Shown one piece after another: positions 7,457 through 14,151 of a DNA stretch of 14,292 nt. Each line of letters starts with the position of its first letter. Position 1 is the stretch's first letter. The notes below the pieces were generated by a model, which was not told where the DNA came from, did not search any database, and saw nothing but the letters and a program-made list of their open reading frames with translations. Both the position numbers and the translations under genes were made by a program. This DNA is from Bacillota bacterium (lineage in GTDB: Bacteria; Bacillota; Clostridia; Oscillospirales; Oscillospiraceae). The stretch is taken from positions 1-14,292 of the forward strand of contig JAEWYA010000041.1 of the NCBI GenBank assembly GCA_023395775.1, in the 5' to 3' direction.

Positions 7457-7510
7457 GGAACTGAAATATCCCGAGCTCGTAAAACCCGACGCAGGGGAGG
7501 GCGGGACAGT

Positions 7511-8563
7511 ATGTCATTATTGAAAAAAGTGATCCGTGTGATGGTGGTGGATGATTCCGCAGTGGCGCGGAGTTATATCATCAGCGGGCTGTCCGCAAGG
7601 ACAAACATTCAGGTGGTGGGTTATGCCGTCAACGCGGCGGATGCCCAGCGAAAGGTGCAGGAGGTCCGTCCGGACGTGATGACGCTGGATGTGGAAATGC
7701 CGGATATGAGCGGCATTGATCTCCTCAAAAAGCTGTTGCCGAGCTATCAGGTGCCTGTGATTCTGGTATCGTCCCTGAACCTGCGGGTATTCGACGCGCT
7801 GGATGCGGGCGCAGTGGATTTTGTCCGCAAACCGGATGGAAGTCAGAGCAAGGAGGAATTTATCAATACGCTGACCCAGAAGATCGTGGTGTCGGCCTAC
7901 GCCAAGGTCCGGACCAGCTATCCGGCCCGGGCGGCGCAGACTTTGGCGGCAGCGGATGCCGTTCCTCTGCTGGGACCCAAGCTGGCTTTGGACCAGATGA
8001 TAATTGGACTGGGAGCTTCCACGGGCGGAACCGAAGCCACGCTGGAGGTCATGAAGCGCCTTCCGGCGGACATTCCCGCCATGGTGATTGTGCAGCATAT
8101 GCCCCCCGGATTTACCAAAATGTATGCGGAGCGGCTGGACCGACTGTGCGCCATGGAAGTTCGGGAGGCGGCGGACGGCGATGAGCTGAGCCGGGGGCTT
8201 GCGTTGGTGGCCCCAGCGGATCTCCAATGCCGCGTGGTGCGGATCGGAAACCGGTACCGGGTGGCTTGCAAGCCCGGAGACAGGGTCAGCGGACACCGCC
8301 CGTCGGTGGACGTGCTGTTCCAGTCCATGGCGGACAATGTGAAGGACAAGATGGCCGGTATCATCATGACCGGCATGGGCCACGACGGGTCCGACGGCCT
8401 TTTGGCCATGCGCAAGGCCGGAGCTTATACCATTGGGCAGGATAAGGAGTCTTCCGTTGTATACGGAATGCCAATGGTGGCCTTTGATATCGGCGCGGTA
8501 CAGATTCAGGCGTCCTGTGAGAAGATCGCCGGCGTGTTGCTCCGGCACCTGAAGAGCCTGTAA
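7511..8563 (+). CDS. cheB: Chemoreceptor glutamate methylesterase/deamidase CheB
   Basis: A 350-residue response-regulator enzyme that removes receptor methyl groups when phosphorylated by CheA. The receiver domain (about 8-125) has the acidic pair D14/D15 in VVDDSAV, phospho-acceptor Asp60 in TLDVEMPDMSG, SS at 87-88 and Lys107 in FVRKP. The catalytic domain (about 163-348) shows the Ser-His-Asp triad: Ser170 in GLGASTGG, His196 in VQHMPPGF and Asp292 in TGMGHDGSDG. GGGGAGG lies 10 bases before ATG 7511, and the gap from cheR is 54 bases. It is the last gene of the operon and is followed by a strong terminator. No cheY, cheC or cheD is present in the window. Confidence 0.97.
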   Translation: MSLLKKVIRVMVVDDSAVARSYIISGLSARTNIQVVGYAVNAADAQRKVQEVRPDVMTLDVEMPDMSGIDLLKKLLPSYQVPVILVSSLNLRVFDALDAGAVDFVRKPDGSQSKEEFINTLTQKIVVSAYAKVRTSYPARAAQTLAAADAVPLLGPKLALDQMIIGLGASTGGTEATLEVMKRLPADIPAMVIVQHMPPGFTKMYAERLDRLCAMEVREAADGDELSRGLALVAPADLQCRVVRIGNRYRVACKPGDRVSGHRPSVDVLFQSMADNVKDKMAGIIMTGMGHDGSDGLLAMRKAGAYTIGQDKESSVVYGMPMVAFDIGAVQIQASCEKIAGVLLRHLKSL

Positions 8564-8589
8564 ACGAAAAATCCCGGCAGGTATATGTA

Positions 8590-8630
8590 AGAAAAAGGGG
8601 CCTCCGGCATAGCCGGGGGCCCCTTTTTCT
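8590..8630 (+). terminator. Strong intrinsic terminator after cheB
   Basis: A 19-bp stem with an ATA loop: AGAAAAAGGGGCCTCCGGC pairs with its near-perfect complement (one G-U pair), and TTTTT forms the last part of the right arm. Because the A- and T-rich ends mirror each other, it could stop transcription from either side. It separates the chemotaxis operon from the flgM operon. Confidence 0.92.
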
Positions 8631-8694
8631 GCATTGGGTTAGATTGCTTTTGTAAAATAATGGGTCGAACTGAATTTTTTTTGCATTATCTATC

Positions 8695-8721
8695 TTATGT
8701 TTTTGAGACAGATGCCGAAAT
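8695..8721 (+). promoter_or_regulatory. Sigma-D/sigma-28 (FliA-type) promoter for the flgM operon
   Basis: TTATGTTT (8695-8702), an 11-base spacer, then GCCGAAAT (8714-8721). This matches the sigma-28 layout TAAAGTTT-N11-GCCGATAA, with 6 of 8 at -35 and 7 of 8 at -10 if compared with the B. subtilis form GCCGATAT. Transcription should begin near 8729. Dependence of the flgM operon on the sigma factor that FlgM inhibits is the standard late-flagellar feedback loop. Confidence 0.72.
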
Positions 8722-8740
8722 AAAAGTTAGATGCATTTTC

Positions 8741-8766
8741 GTATGCCGCATAATAGGACGGCATAC
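8741..8766 (+). promoter_or_regulatory. Leader hairpin with AGGA in the loop
   Basis: GTATGCCG (8741-8748) and CGGCATAC (8759-8766) form a perfect 8-bp stem around a 10-base loop that ends in AGGA. It lies about 12 bases after the predicted start of the flgM transcript. It has no T-run, so it is not a terminator. It may be an RNA structure, for example a CsrA site, or less likely a DNA operator. Confidence 0.45.
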
Positions 8767-8786
8767 TCGAACAAGGAAATGAAGAT

Positions 8787-8867
8787 ATGAGAATAGCGAT
8801 CGGAAAGCTGCTTCAGACAGGAAACAAGAACCAAATCGTACAGAACGGAGGAAGCGCCGAAAAATGA
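8787..8867 (+). CDS. 26-residue leader ORF overlapping the flgM start
   Basis: ATG 8787 opens a frame of 26 codons (starts MRIAIGKLLQ, ends GGSAEK) with AAGGA nine bases upstream. It ends at TGA 8865-8867, which overlaps the flgM start as ATGA, the arrangement typical of translational coupling. No known peptide family is recognised. Its MRI start resembles the MRI start of FlgM, so it could also be a decayed or duplicated N-terminal piece. The spacer of flgM's own ribosome site is long (12 bases), which makes coupling more plausible. It may still be chance. Confidence 0.4.
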   Translation: MRIAIGKLLQTGNKNQIVQNGGSAEK

Positions 8868-9181
8868 GAATTACAACCGAGGCCACCGGGGCTGCGGCAT
8901 ATGCGCAGGCGTTGACCGGCACACAGAGTTTGCAGAGCACCCAGTCCGCGCGCGGCACCGAAAAGGGCCGGGAGACTGGCGGCACATTTGATCAGGTGGA
9001 TATTTCCCAGCTGTCCTCGGGCGAGTCCCGGTTCCAAAAGGAACTGGCTGCCCGTCTGGTGCAGGATATCCGCGCATCCACCAGCACCGGTGATATCCAA
9101 CAGCTGCGCGATCAGATCCAAAGCGGTACATACCGCTTGGATTCCGTCTCCATTGCTTCGGCAATGCTGTTGGGAGGGTAA
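8864..9181 (+). CDS. flgM: Anti-sigma-28 factor FlgM
   Basis: A 105-residue protein. The disordered Thr/Ser/Gly-rich N-terminal half is followed by the conserved FlgM C-terminal region from about residue 43: FDQVDISQLSS, ELAARLVQDIRA and LRDQIQSGTYRLDSVSIASA. The last segment is the best-conserved part of the family. FlgM binds and inhibits the late flagellar sigma factor until the hook-basal body is finished. The start ATG 8864 has GGAGG 12 bases upstream, a rather long spacer, and overlaps a small leader ORF. The flgN ribosome site lies within the last codons of flgM. A sigma-28-type promoter precedes the gene, so FlgM limits its own expression. Confidence 0.9.
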   Translation: MRITTEATGAAAYAQALTGTQSLQSTQSARGTEKGRETGGTFDQVDISQLSSGESRFQKELAARLVQDIRASTSTGDIQQLRDQIQSGTYRLDSVSIASAMLLGG

Positions 9182-9185
9182 GCGT

Positions 9186-9662
9186 ATGAATAAGAGCGGC
9201 TTCAGGGATTATCTTGTTTTTCTGCGGGACTTGGGCGCTACGCTGGATGAGATCACCGAAGTGGAGCAGAAAAAGGCGGAGTTTGTCCAGACAGATGATC
9301 TGGATGGGCTGAATGAGTGCATGAAGCGGGAACAGGCGCTGTCCTTGACCATGCGGTCCTGTGATCAGAAGCGGGACGCGATGCTGCTGTCATTGGGCCT
9401 GCAGGGCGTACGCCTGCGGGAGCTTTTGAACTATGCCCCTGCCGAGTACCGCGAGGAGACGAAGAAGACGGTGGAACAGCTGTGCCGTCAGTACGCGCTG
9501 TACCGCGGCGCGTTTGAAGTAGCAAGAGATACGCTGGAGTGCAACCTCCATCAGGTCGAAAAAATTCTGCGGGCAGCGGACCCTGATGCCGGTGCGCAGA
9601 CGGGTTATCAGGAGGAGTCTCCGCAGCTTCCGTCCCGCTTGAGGACGGATTTCAGAGCCTGA
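9186..9662 (+). CDS. flgN: Flagellar export chaperone FlgN
   Basis: A 158-residue, largely helical protein rich in Glu, Lys, Leu and Gln, consistent with the FlgN family (B. subtilis YvyG type). FlgN chaperones the hook-filament junction proteins FlgK and FlgL to the export gate; both are encoded directly downstream. Recognisable traits are an N-terminal helix with LRDLGATLDEITEVEQKKAE, the acidic stretch after it (FVQTDDLDGLNECMKREQAL) and long coiled helices to about residue 130, then a disordered tail. ATG 9186 has GGGAGGG with a 7-base spacer and lies four bases after the flgM stop. The family call rests on length, helical pattern and synteny as much as on sequence. Confidence 0.85.
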   Translation: MNKSGFRDYLVFLRDLGATLDEITEVEQKKAEFVQTDDLDGLNECMKREQALSLTMRSCDQKRDAMLLSLGLQGVRLRELLNYAPAEYREETKKTVEQLCRQYALYRGAFEVARDTLECNLHQVEKILRAADPDAGAQTGYQEESPQLPSRLRTDFRA

Positions 9663-9696
9663 TCCCACCGGGATTGCGGAAAGTGAGGAGGATACG

Positions 9697-11559
9697 ATGG
9701 ATATTACGACATTTGGGGCGTTTACCACGGCGCGCCTGGGTATCTACGCAGCTCAAAAGGCGCTGAACGTAACGGGAAACAATATCGCCAACATCAATAC
9801 CACGGGCTATACGCGGCAGGCGGTAGACCAGGTCAGTCTGCGCGTGGGCGCCACGAATCACTATGCCTCGGCATTCGGCGGAACAACTGGTTCCGGAGTG
9901 CTGGTCACGGGCATGTCTCAGTTCCGGGACCCTTATCTGGATATCCGTTACCGCAATGAGAACTCCAGTGTGGGCGCGCTGGACGCCAAGCTTGGGGGGC
10001 TCGAGGAACTGAGCAACATCCTGGACGAGGTTGGCAAAGGCAGCGATGGGAATAAAGGCGAGGGAATCATGGCCGCTCAGTTTCAGGACCTGCGGGACCA
10101 ACTGGCGAAGCTGACCGGCGACCAGTCCACGGAAGATGAATTTTTGACCCTGGCGCGTTCCTCCGCCGATTCGCTGGTGAAGTTGATGAACAACTATGCG
10201 AAGCGGCTGGGGGAAGTGGAGGAGAATCAGGCGAACGGTTTGCAAAAAGATGTTTCAACCGTTAACGATATTCTTAAAAACATTCAGACGCTGAATGAAA
10301 ACATCCAGAAAAGTGAAATTTACGGGGACTCCGCTCTGGAGTTGCGGGATCAGCGGAATCTGCAGCTCGACGAGCTGTCCCAGTACCTGAAGATTGACGT
10401 GACCTACACGCCGGTCAGCGTGGGCGCGGGGAAAACCGTTGACAAACTGGTCATCAAGACCTCCGGCGATCCTTCGACCACTCTTGTAGACGGCAACTAC
10501 GCGGGACAGCTGACCATTGACAATAGCCGGCTGGTTGGCAATCCCGCCTACGAAAGTGATCCCAGTTTGCCTCCATATTTGAAGCCGGACGGCACCCCAA
10601 CAACTAATGCGCCCGATGCGCAGAAGGTGGAATATGCGCTGACCCTCTCGGATCTGACGAACCGCAATGGCACTGTGTTGGCTGGTTCTGGGCATCTGTT
10701 CGGAGACACCGAACTGTACGGCTCCCTGCAGGCCAGCAGGGAACTGCTGACCGAGGCGGGCGAGTTTACAACCGTGGCCATGGCGGAGGTGGATCCGGAT
10801 GCCACCACCAAGCGGGGAATCCCCTATTATCAGAATGCGCTGGATTCTCTGGCTCAGAAATTTGCCTCCGTGCTGAACGCCGCGAACACTGGGTATATGT
10901 ACAACAGCTCCGGGAATTACGTTGATAGCAGCGGGAACGAGCTTAAAGTTGCCGGTGTTGCTATTTCCAATAAAGATAAGGATGTTCTGACGCCCGCACA
11001 GAAGGCACTGCTGGGGACCAACGGCGTGGCTCTTGGCGGCGTGCTGTTCAGCAACAGCACTAAGGGCGACGACCCCGACCACATCACTGCCGCCAACATC
11101 TCAATTTCAAAGAGCTGGTCTACCGATGCCTCTGTTCTTCAGAACTCCTTTCAGGCTCTGGAAGGTAAAAGCTCAGTGGGCAGCAGCGACAACCGGAACA
11201 TCCTCCACATCCTCGCGCAGTTCGACGGAAAGCAAGACTACAAGCCCGGAGATATGGTCAGCGGCGCGGTGAACGGAACCACGAAGTTTTTCAACGGCAG
11301 CTTTGAAGAGATGTTTACCAATATCGAAGAGACGCTGGCAACCGATACCAAGAGCACCACGACGCTGCTGAATAACTACTCTGTTTCCGCCACGGCGCTG
11401 GATACCAGCCGGGACAGTGTATCCGGCGTGGATCTCAACGACGAGGCCACGAACATGATGCAGTATCAGAAGTCCTACGCTGCCGCTTGCCGATTGATGA
11501 CGACGCTGGACGAGGTTTTGGATAAGCTGATTAATGGCACCGGCACAGTCGGTCGATAA
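9697..11559 (+). CDS. flgK: Hook-filament junction protein FlgK (HAP1)
   Basis: A 620-residue exported axial protein that, with FlgL, joins the hook to the filament. The N-terminal D0 rod motif is clear: LGIYAAQKALNVTGNNIANI followed by NTTGYTRQ (about residues 11-39). The C-terminal rod has GVDLNDEATNMMQYQKSYAA and LMTTLDEVLDKLING, the pairing helix shared by hook, rod and junction proteins. The middle is a variable surface domain, as expected. There is no cleaved signal peptide, consistent with flagellar type III export. GAGGAGG sits 5 bases before ATG 9697. The stop TAA overlaps the flgL ribosome site. Confidence 0.96.
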   Translation: MDITTFGAFTTARLGIYAAQKALNVTGNNIANINTTGYTRQAVDQVSLRVGATNHYASAFGGTTGSGVLVTGMSQFRDPYLDIRYRNENSSVGALDAKLGGLEELSNILDEVGKGSDGNKGEGIMAAQFQDLRDQLAKLTGDQSTEDEFLTLARSSADSLVKLMNNYAKRLGEVEENQANGLQKDVSTVNDILKNIQTLNENIQKSEIYGDSALELRDQRNLQLDELSQYLKIDVTYTPVSVGAGKTVDKLVIKTSGDPSTTLVDGNYAGQLTIDNSRLVGNPAYESDPSLPPYLKPDGTPTTNAPDAQKVEYALTLSDLTNRNGTVLAGSGHLFGDTELYGSLQASRELLTEAGEFTTVAMAEVDPDATTKRGIPYYQNALDSLAQKFASVLNAANTGYMYNSSGNYVDSSGNELKVAGVAISNKDKDVLTPAQKALLGTNGVALGGVLFSNSTKGDDPDHITAANISISKSWSTDASVLQNSFQALEGKSSVGSSDNRNILHILAQFDGKQDYKPGDMVSGAVNGTTKFFNGSFEEMFTNIEETLATDTKSTTTLLNNYSVSATALDTSRDSVSGVDLNDEATNMMQYQKSYAAACRLMTTLDEVLDKLINGTGTVGR

Positions 11560-11566
11560 AGGAGGG
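11560..11566 (+). promoter_or_regulatory. Ribosome site deciding the flgL start
   Basis: AGGAGGG-type site immediately after the flgK stop. It is only 2 bases from ATG 11569 but 8 bases from ATG 11575. The second ATG is therefore the better start. Confidence 0.7.
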
Positions 11567-11574
11567 ATATGCAG

Positions 11575-12615
11575 ATGATTCGTGTTACGACAAACGGAAC
11601 GCTGCGCGGTTATAAGTCCAGCCTGATGCGCACGTCCAATGCAGTGAACTTAGCCCGGACCAAGGTTTTGACTCAAAGCAATTACACCAGCTATGCAGAG
11701 GACCCCGCGTCGGCGACGCAGGCGTTTAAGCTGCGCCGCTCATTCTCCCGCACCAATGCGCAGCTGGATAGCACAAAGACTCTGAACAGTAAATTCTCCG
11801 CCGCCTGCGACGCGCTAAAAAGCGTCAAGAGCGATCTGGCGGATGGACAGGCAAAGATATCTTCTCTGGCGGGATTGAACGATGCCAATGCATCCGGCCG
11901 CCAGCCTTTGGGGGAGGTGCTTGAGAGCTCGGCGGAGTCCATTGTGCAGATTATGAATTCCCAGTACGGCTCTTCTTTCATCTTCGGTGGAAAGGACTCC
12001 CTGGACGACGCGCCATTTCAGATGGAGACCGCCGGTGACGGCAGCAAGTATTTGACCTATCGCGGCGTCAAGGTGGACGACCCGGCGAATGCGGCGGCGC
12101 TGAAGGCCTTGGCGCAGGAGACCAGCTATGTGGACGTGGGCAGCGGCCTTGCGGAAGTGGGCGGAGAGCTGGTTTCCTCCAGTGCGTTCAACGGCGCTCT
12201 CAGCGGTATCAGCTTCATCGGCTACGGCGTGGATGAGGACGGCGATCCCAAGAACATGGTCTCTATTATGCAGAAGCTGTCTGACATTTTCAGCCGGTGC
12301 GACGCGGATACCGGCGCGTGGGCCTCGGATCAGGATCAGACGGACGCCACCCGGCTGACCGGCAAGCTGACCGACAGCATCTCTGAGATCACGAACCAGT
12401 GGACGGCTCTTGATGGGAAGACCTCTTACCTTACCACCAGCGAAAACCGCCTGACCGAGTTAGCGGACAACCTGAACGAGCAGATTTTGGGAATTGAGCA
12501 GGCGGATCTGGCTTCCGCGATCACGGACTTTTCATGGGCGCAGTATTGTTACAACGCGGCGCTGAAGGTCGGTAATAGCATTTTGTCCCAGTCACTGATC
12601 GACTATATGAATTAA
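11575..12615 (+). CDS. flgL: Hook-filament junction protein FlgL (HAP3)
   Basis: A 346-residue flagellin-like axial protein connecting FlgK to the filament. The start MIRVTTNGTLRGYKSSL parallels the MRVTxxM start of FlgL. The N-terminal helical region (to about 110) and the C-terminal helices (TENRLTELADNLNEQ-type register, then SAITDFSWAQYCYNAALKVG) are flagellin-like. Residues NSQYGSSFIFGGKDS (about 122-136) match the family's QYxFxG turn before the variable domain. The region equivalent to flagellin's SGxRINxxxDDPAG is degenerate here (NYTSYAEDPASATQA). I placed the start at ATG 11575, not ATG 11569, on ribosome-site spacing. Synteny with flgK makes the call secure. Confidence 0.92.
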   Translation: MIRVTTNGTLRGYKSSLMRTSNAVNLARTKVLTQSNYTSYAEDPASATQAFKLRRSFSRTNAQLDSTKTLNSKFSAACDALKSVKSDLADGQAKISSLAGLNDANASGRQPLGEVLESSAESIVQIMNSQYGSSFIFGGKDSLDDAPFQMETAGDGSKYLTYRGVKVDDPANAAALKALAQETSYVDVGSGLAEVGGELVSSSAFNGALSGISFIGYGVDEDGDPKNMVSIMQKLSDIFSRCDADTGAWASDQDQTDATRLTGKLTDSISEITNQWTALDGKTSYLTTSENRLTELADNLNEQILGIEQADLASAITDFSWAQYCYNAALKVGNSILSQSLIDYMN

Positions 12616-12676
12616 CGGCAATTCATACAGTTTCCGCTGCGAAGAAACATTTTTAATTTGAGAGAGGTAAAAATAA

Positions 12677-12682
12677 AAGGAG
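12677..12682 (+). promoter_or_regulatory. Ribosome site deciding the start of the DUF6470 gene
   Basis: AAGGAG lies 10 bases before ATG 12693 but only 1 base before an in-frame GTG at 12684, which would leave no usable spacer. This favours ATG 12693. Confidence 0.65.
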
Positions 12683-12692
12683 AGTGAAAGCA

Positions 12693-13295
12693 ATGACCTA
12701 TCCACTGATCGAAATCAAGTCCGTACCGATTGAGATCGAGATGCGGATTACAGATGCGAAGCTGGAATACAGCCGATCCACGGTGGATATGGAGATTACC
12801 CGGGACCAGGGCGGCCTGAGCATTCGGAGTAAGCCCATCCGCGTAAACCTGGATACGTTCGAGGCCCGCAATTCTGTTTTTCCAACACTGGCGACCCAGA
12901 TTAAAAATAACGCGCAGGCTGGAAAGCAGGCTGCGTACGAGGCAACGGCCACCTATGCGCAGCAGGGCCAGCTCCTTCTGCAGGCAAAGATTGGAGAGGA
13001 AATGATCACAAAATTTGCCGCCGATGCTCAGGTGAAGAACCTGAAGACCAATGTGGGAATTCAGTTTATTCCAAAGCAGGGGGCGGACATTTCCTGGGAC
13101 AAGGGCGAATTGAATATCCGCTATGAGATGGACAAAATGAATTTTGACTGGCGAAACCAGCAGGGAAACTTCAAATTCATTCCCGGAGACATCCAGTTCA
13201 CTGTCACGCAGCAGCCGGATGTGGTTATCAAATATGTGGGAGGGGCACTGTATGTGCCGCCCTCTGCGGACCCGTCTTTCGATGTGGAGGCCTGA
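12693..13295 (+). CDS. DUF6470 family flagellar-locus protein (YviE-like)
   Basis: A 200-residue protein of unknown function found between flgL and fliW in many Firmicutes (yviE in B. subtilis). It begins with the family-typical short beta repeats, YPLIEIKSVPIEIEMRITDA then KLEYSRSTVDMEI. A helical middle (about 70-110, rich in Ala and Gln) follows, then a C-terminal beta-rich segment including GADISWDKGELNIRYEM and FIPGDIQFTVTQQPDV. There is no signal peptide or membrane segment. It starts 77 bases after flgL, the widest gap in the operon, and no promoter or terminator is evident there. Its role is not established; constant co-location with fliW and csrA suggests late flagellar assembly. Confidence 0.82.
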   Translation: MTYPLIEIKSVPIEIEMRITDAKLEYSRSTVDMEITRDQGGLSIRSKPIRVNLDTFEARNSVFPTLATQIKNNAQAGKQAAYEATATYAQQGQLLLQAKIGEEMITKFAADAQVKNLKTNVGIQFIPKQGADISWDKGELNIRYEMDKMNFDWRNQQGNFKFIPGDIQFTVTQQPDVVIKYVGGALYVPPSADPSFDVEA

Positions 13296-13322
13296 GGCCC
13301 GCGCAAAAAGGAAGGAGACCTC

Positions 13323-13775
13323 ATGCAGATCAGAACGAAGTATTTTGGACAGGTTACGTATGAGCCTGCGGATGTGCTTCATTTCCGGGACGGCCTGTTC
13401 GGCTTTGAGCAGGAAAAGCAATTTCTGCTTCTCCCGTTTGCGGACAGCGACGGGACGCTGCTGTGCTTTCAGAGCGTGAAGACCCCGGAGCTAGCTTTTG
13501 TGGCGATGAATCCGTTTTCACTGAATCCGGATTATGCTCCCAAGCTGCAGGAGGCGGAACTGGAGGCGCTGGGCGTCGGAAAAAGTCAGGATCTGAGTTT
13601 TTATGTGCTGTGCGTGGTGCGTGATCCCGTGTCTGAGAGCACGGTGAACCTGAAGTGTCCCGTGGCGGTGAACGAGGATACCGGCGCGGCGATGCAGTCT
13701 ATTTTAGAGGATGGTGGCTATGAGATGCGTCATCGCCTGTCGGAGTTCCGGTCGGGGGAGGCGGCATCATGCTGA
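13323..13775 (+). CDS. fliW: Flagellar assembly factor FliW
   Basis: A 150-residue protein that binds either flagellin or CsrA. In B. subtilis, when flagellin is low, free FliW binds CsrA non-competitively and lifts its block on hag translation. Family features are the opening MQIRTKYFGQV, FRDGLFGFEQEKQFLLLP (about 22-39), the central LSFYVLCVVRDP and the closing NLKCPVAVNEDTG plus YEMRHRLSEF. AAGGAG is 5 bases before ATG 13323. The 3' end overlaps csrA by 7 bases (ATGCTGA) and contains the csrA ribosome site, so the two partners are very likely made in fixed proportion. Confidence 0.94.
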   Translation: MQIRTKYFGQVTYEPADVLHFRDGLFGFEQEKQFLLLPFADSDGTLLCFQSVKTPELAFVAMNPFSLNPDYAPKLQEAELEALGVGKSQDLSFYVLCVVRDPVSESTVNLKCPVAVNEDTGAAMQSILEDGGYEMRHRLSEFRSGEAASC

Positions 13776-14020
13776 TCCTGCAGAGAAGGCCCGGGGAGTC
13801 CCTGCTGATTGGAGACGAAATTGAGGTGACGGTGGTCTCCGTCGAGCCGGGCGGACGGGTTCGGCTGGCCATCAAAGCGCCCCGCAGTATGACGATCCTG
13901 CGCAACGAGCTGCGCAAGGCCATGGACGCAAATCAGGACGCGGCGAAGGAGGAGATATCGCCGCTGGCACTGCTGGATTTGCTGCCAAAGCGGAAGAGTG
14001 GCGGCGAAAACTCAAAATAG
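13769..14020 (+). CDS. csrA: Translational regulator CsrA
   Basis: An 83-residue RNA-binding protein. The start MLILQRRPGESLLIGDEIEV is the canonical CsrA beta1-beta2 region with Leu4. It continues VTVVSVEPGGRVRLAIKAPR and the key RNA-contact Arg45 in ILRNEL. CsrA homodimers bind GGA motifs, typically over ribosome sites; in B. subtilis the main target is hag mRNA. GGGGAGG sits 7 bases before the ATG, inside fliW. The C-terminal tail (about 50-83) is somewhat long compared with the usual 60-75 residues and ends in a basic stretch (LLPKRKSGG). FliW is known to contact the CsrA C-terminal region in Bacillus-type systems, so the tail may be functional. Confidence 0.95.
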   Translation: MLILQRRPGESLLIGDEIEVTVVSVEPGGRVRLAIKAPRSMTILRNELRKAMDANQDAAKEEISPLALLDLLPKRKSGGENSK

Positions 14021-14070
14021 GGCAAGTTTTGCGGAAAGATTGTGGAGTTTAAATTGGGGGACTATCTGAA

Positions 14071-14104
14071 AAGGGAGCGGTGGAATATATTCCACCGCTC
14101 CCTT
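14071..14104. terminator. Perfect 34-bp palindrome after csrA, probable terminator
   Basis: AAGGGAGCGGTGGAATA is followed directly by its exact reverse complement, 50 bases after the csrA stop. Three more pairs (CTG 14066-14068 with CAG 14105-14107) can form across a 2-base bulge. The plus strand has no T-run after the stem, while the minus strand has TTTT. It may end the flgM-csrA transcript, the transposase transcript, or both. It could alternatively belong to the insertion element. Confidence 0.5.
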
Positions 14105-14115
14105 CAGTCTGTCGA

Positions 14116-14151
14116 AGAACCCAGCTGCACAACAAGCCGCAGCTGGGTTCT
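14116..14151 (-). terminator. 13-bp hairpin over the transposase stop
   Basis: AGAACCCAGCTGC (14116-14128) pairs perfectly with GCAGCTGGGTTCT (14139-14151) around a 10-base loop. The right arm overlaps the stop codon of the minus-strand transposase, so a terminator or end-structure of the insertion element is likely. No long T-run follows on either strand. Confidence 0.5.

Noticed and set aside
7517..8548. Long minus-strand open frame (343 codons) opposite cheB
   Set aside because: It mirrors the cheB limits almost exactly, has a His/Arg/Gln-rich composition and matches no family. It is an antisense shadow.
8721..8752. Second sigma-D site, TAAA at 8721 with GCCGCATA at 8745
   Set aside because: The spacer is 20 bases instead of about 15 and the GCCG belongs to the hairpin stem.
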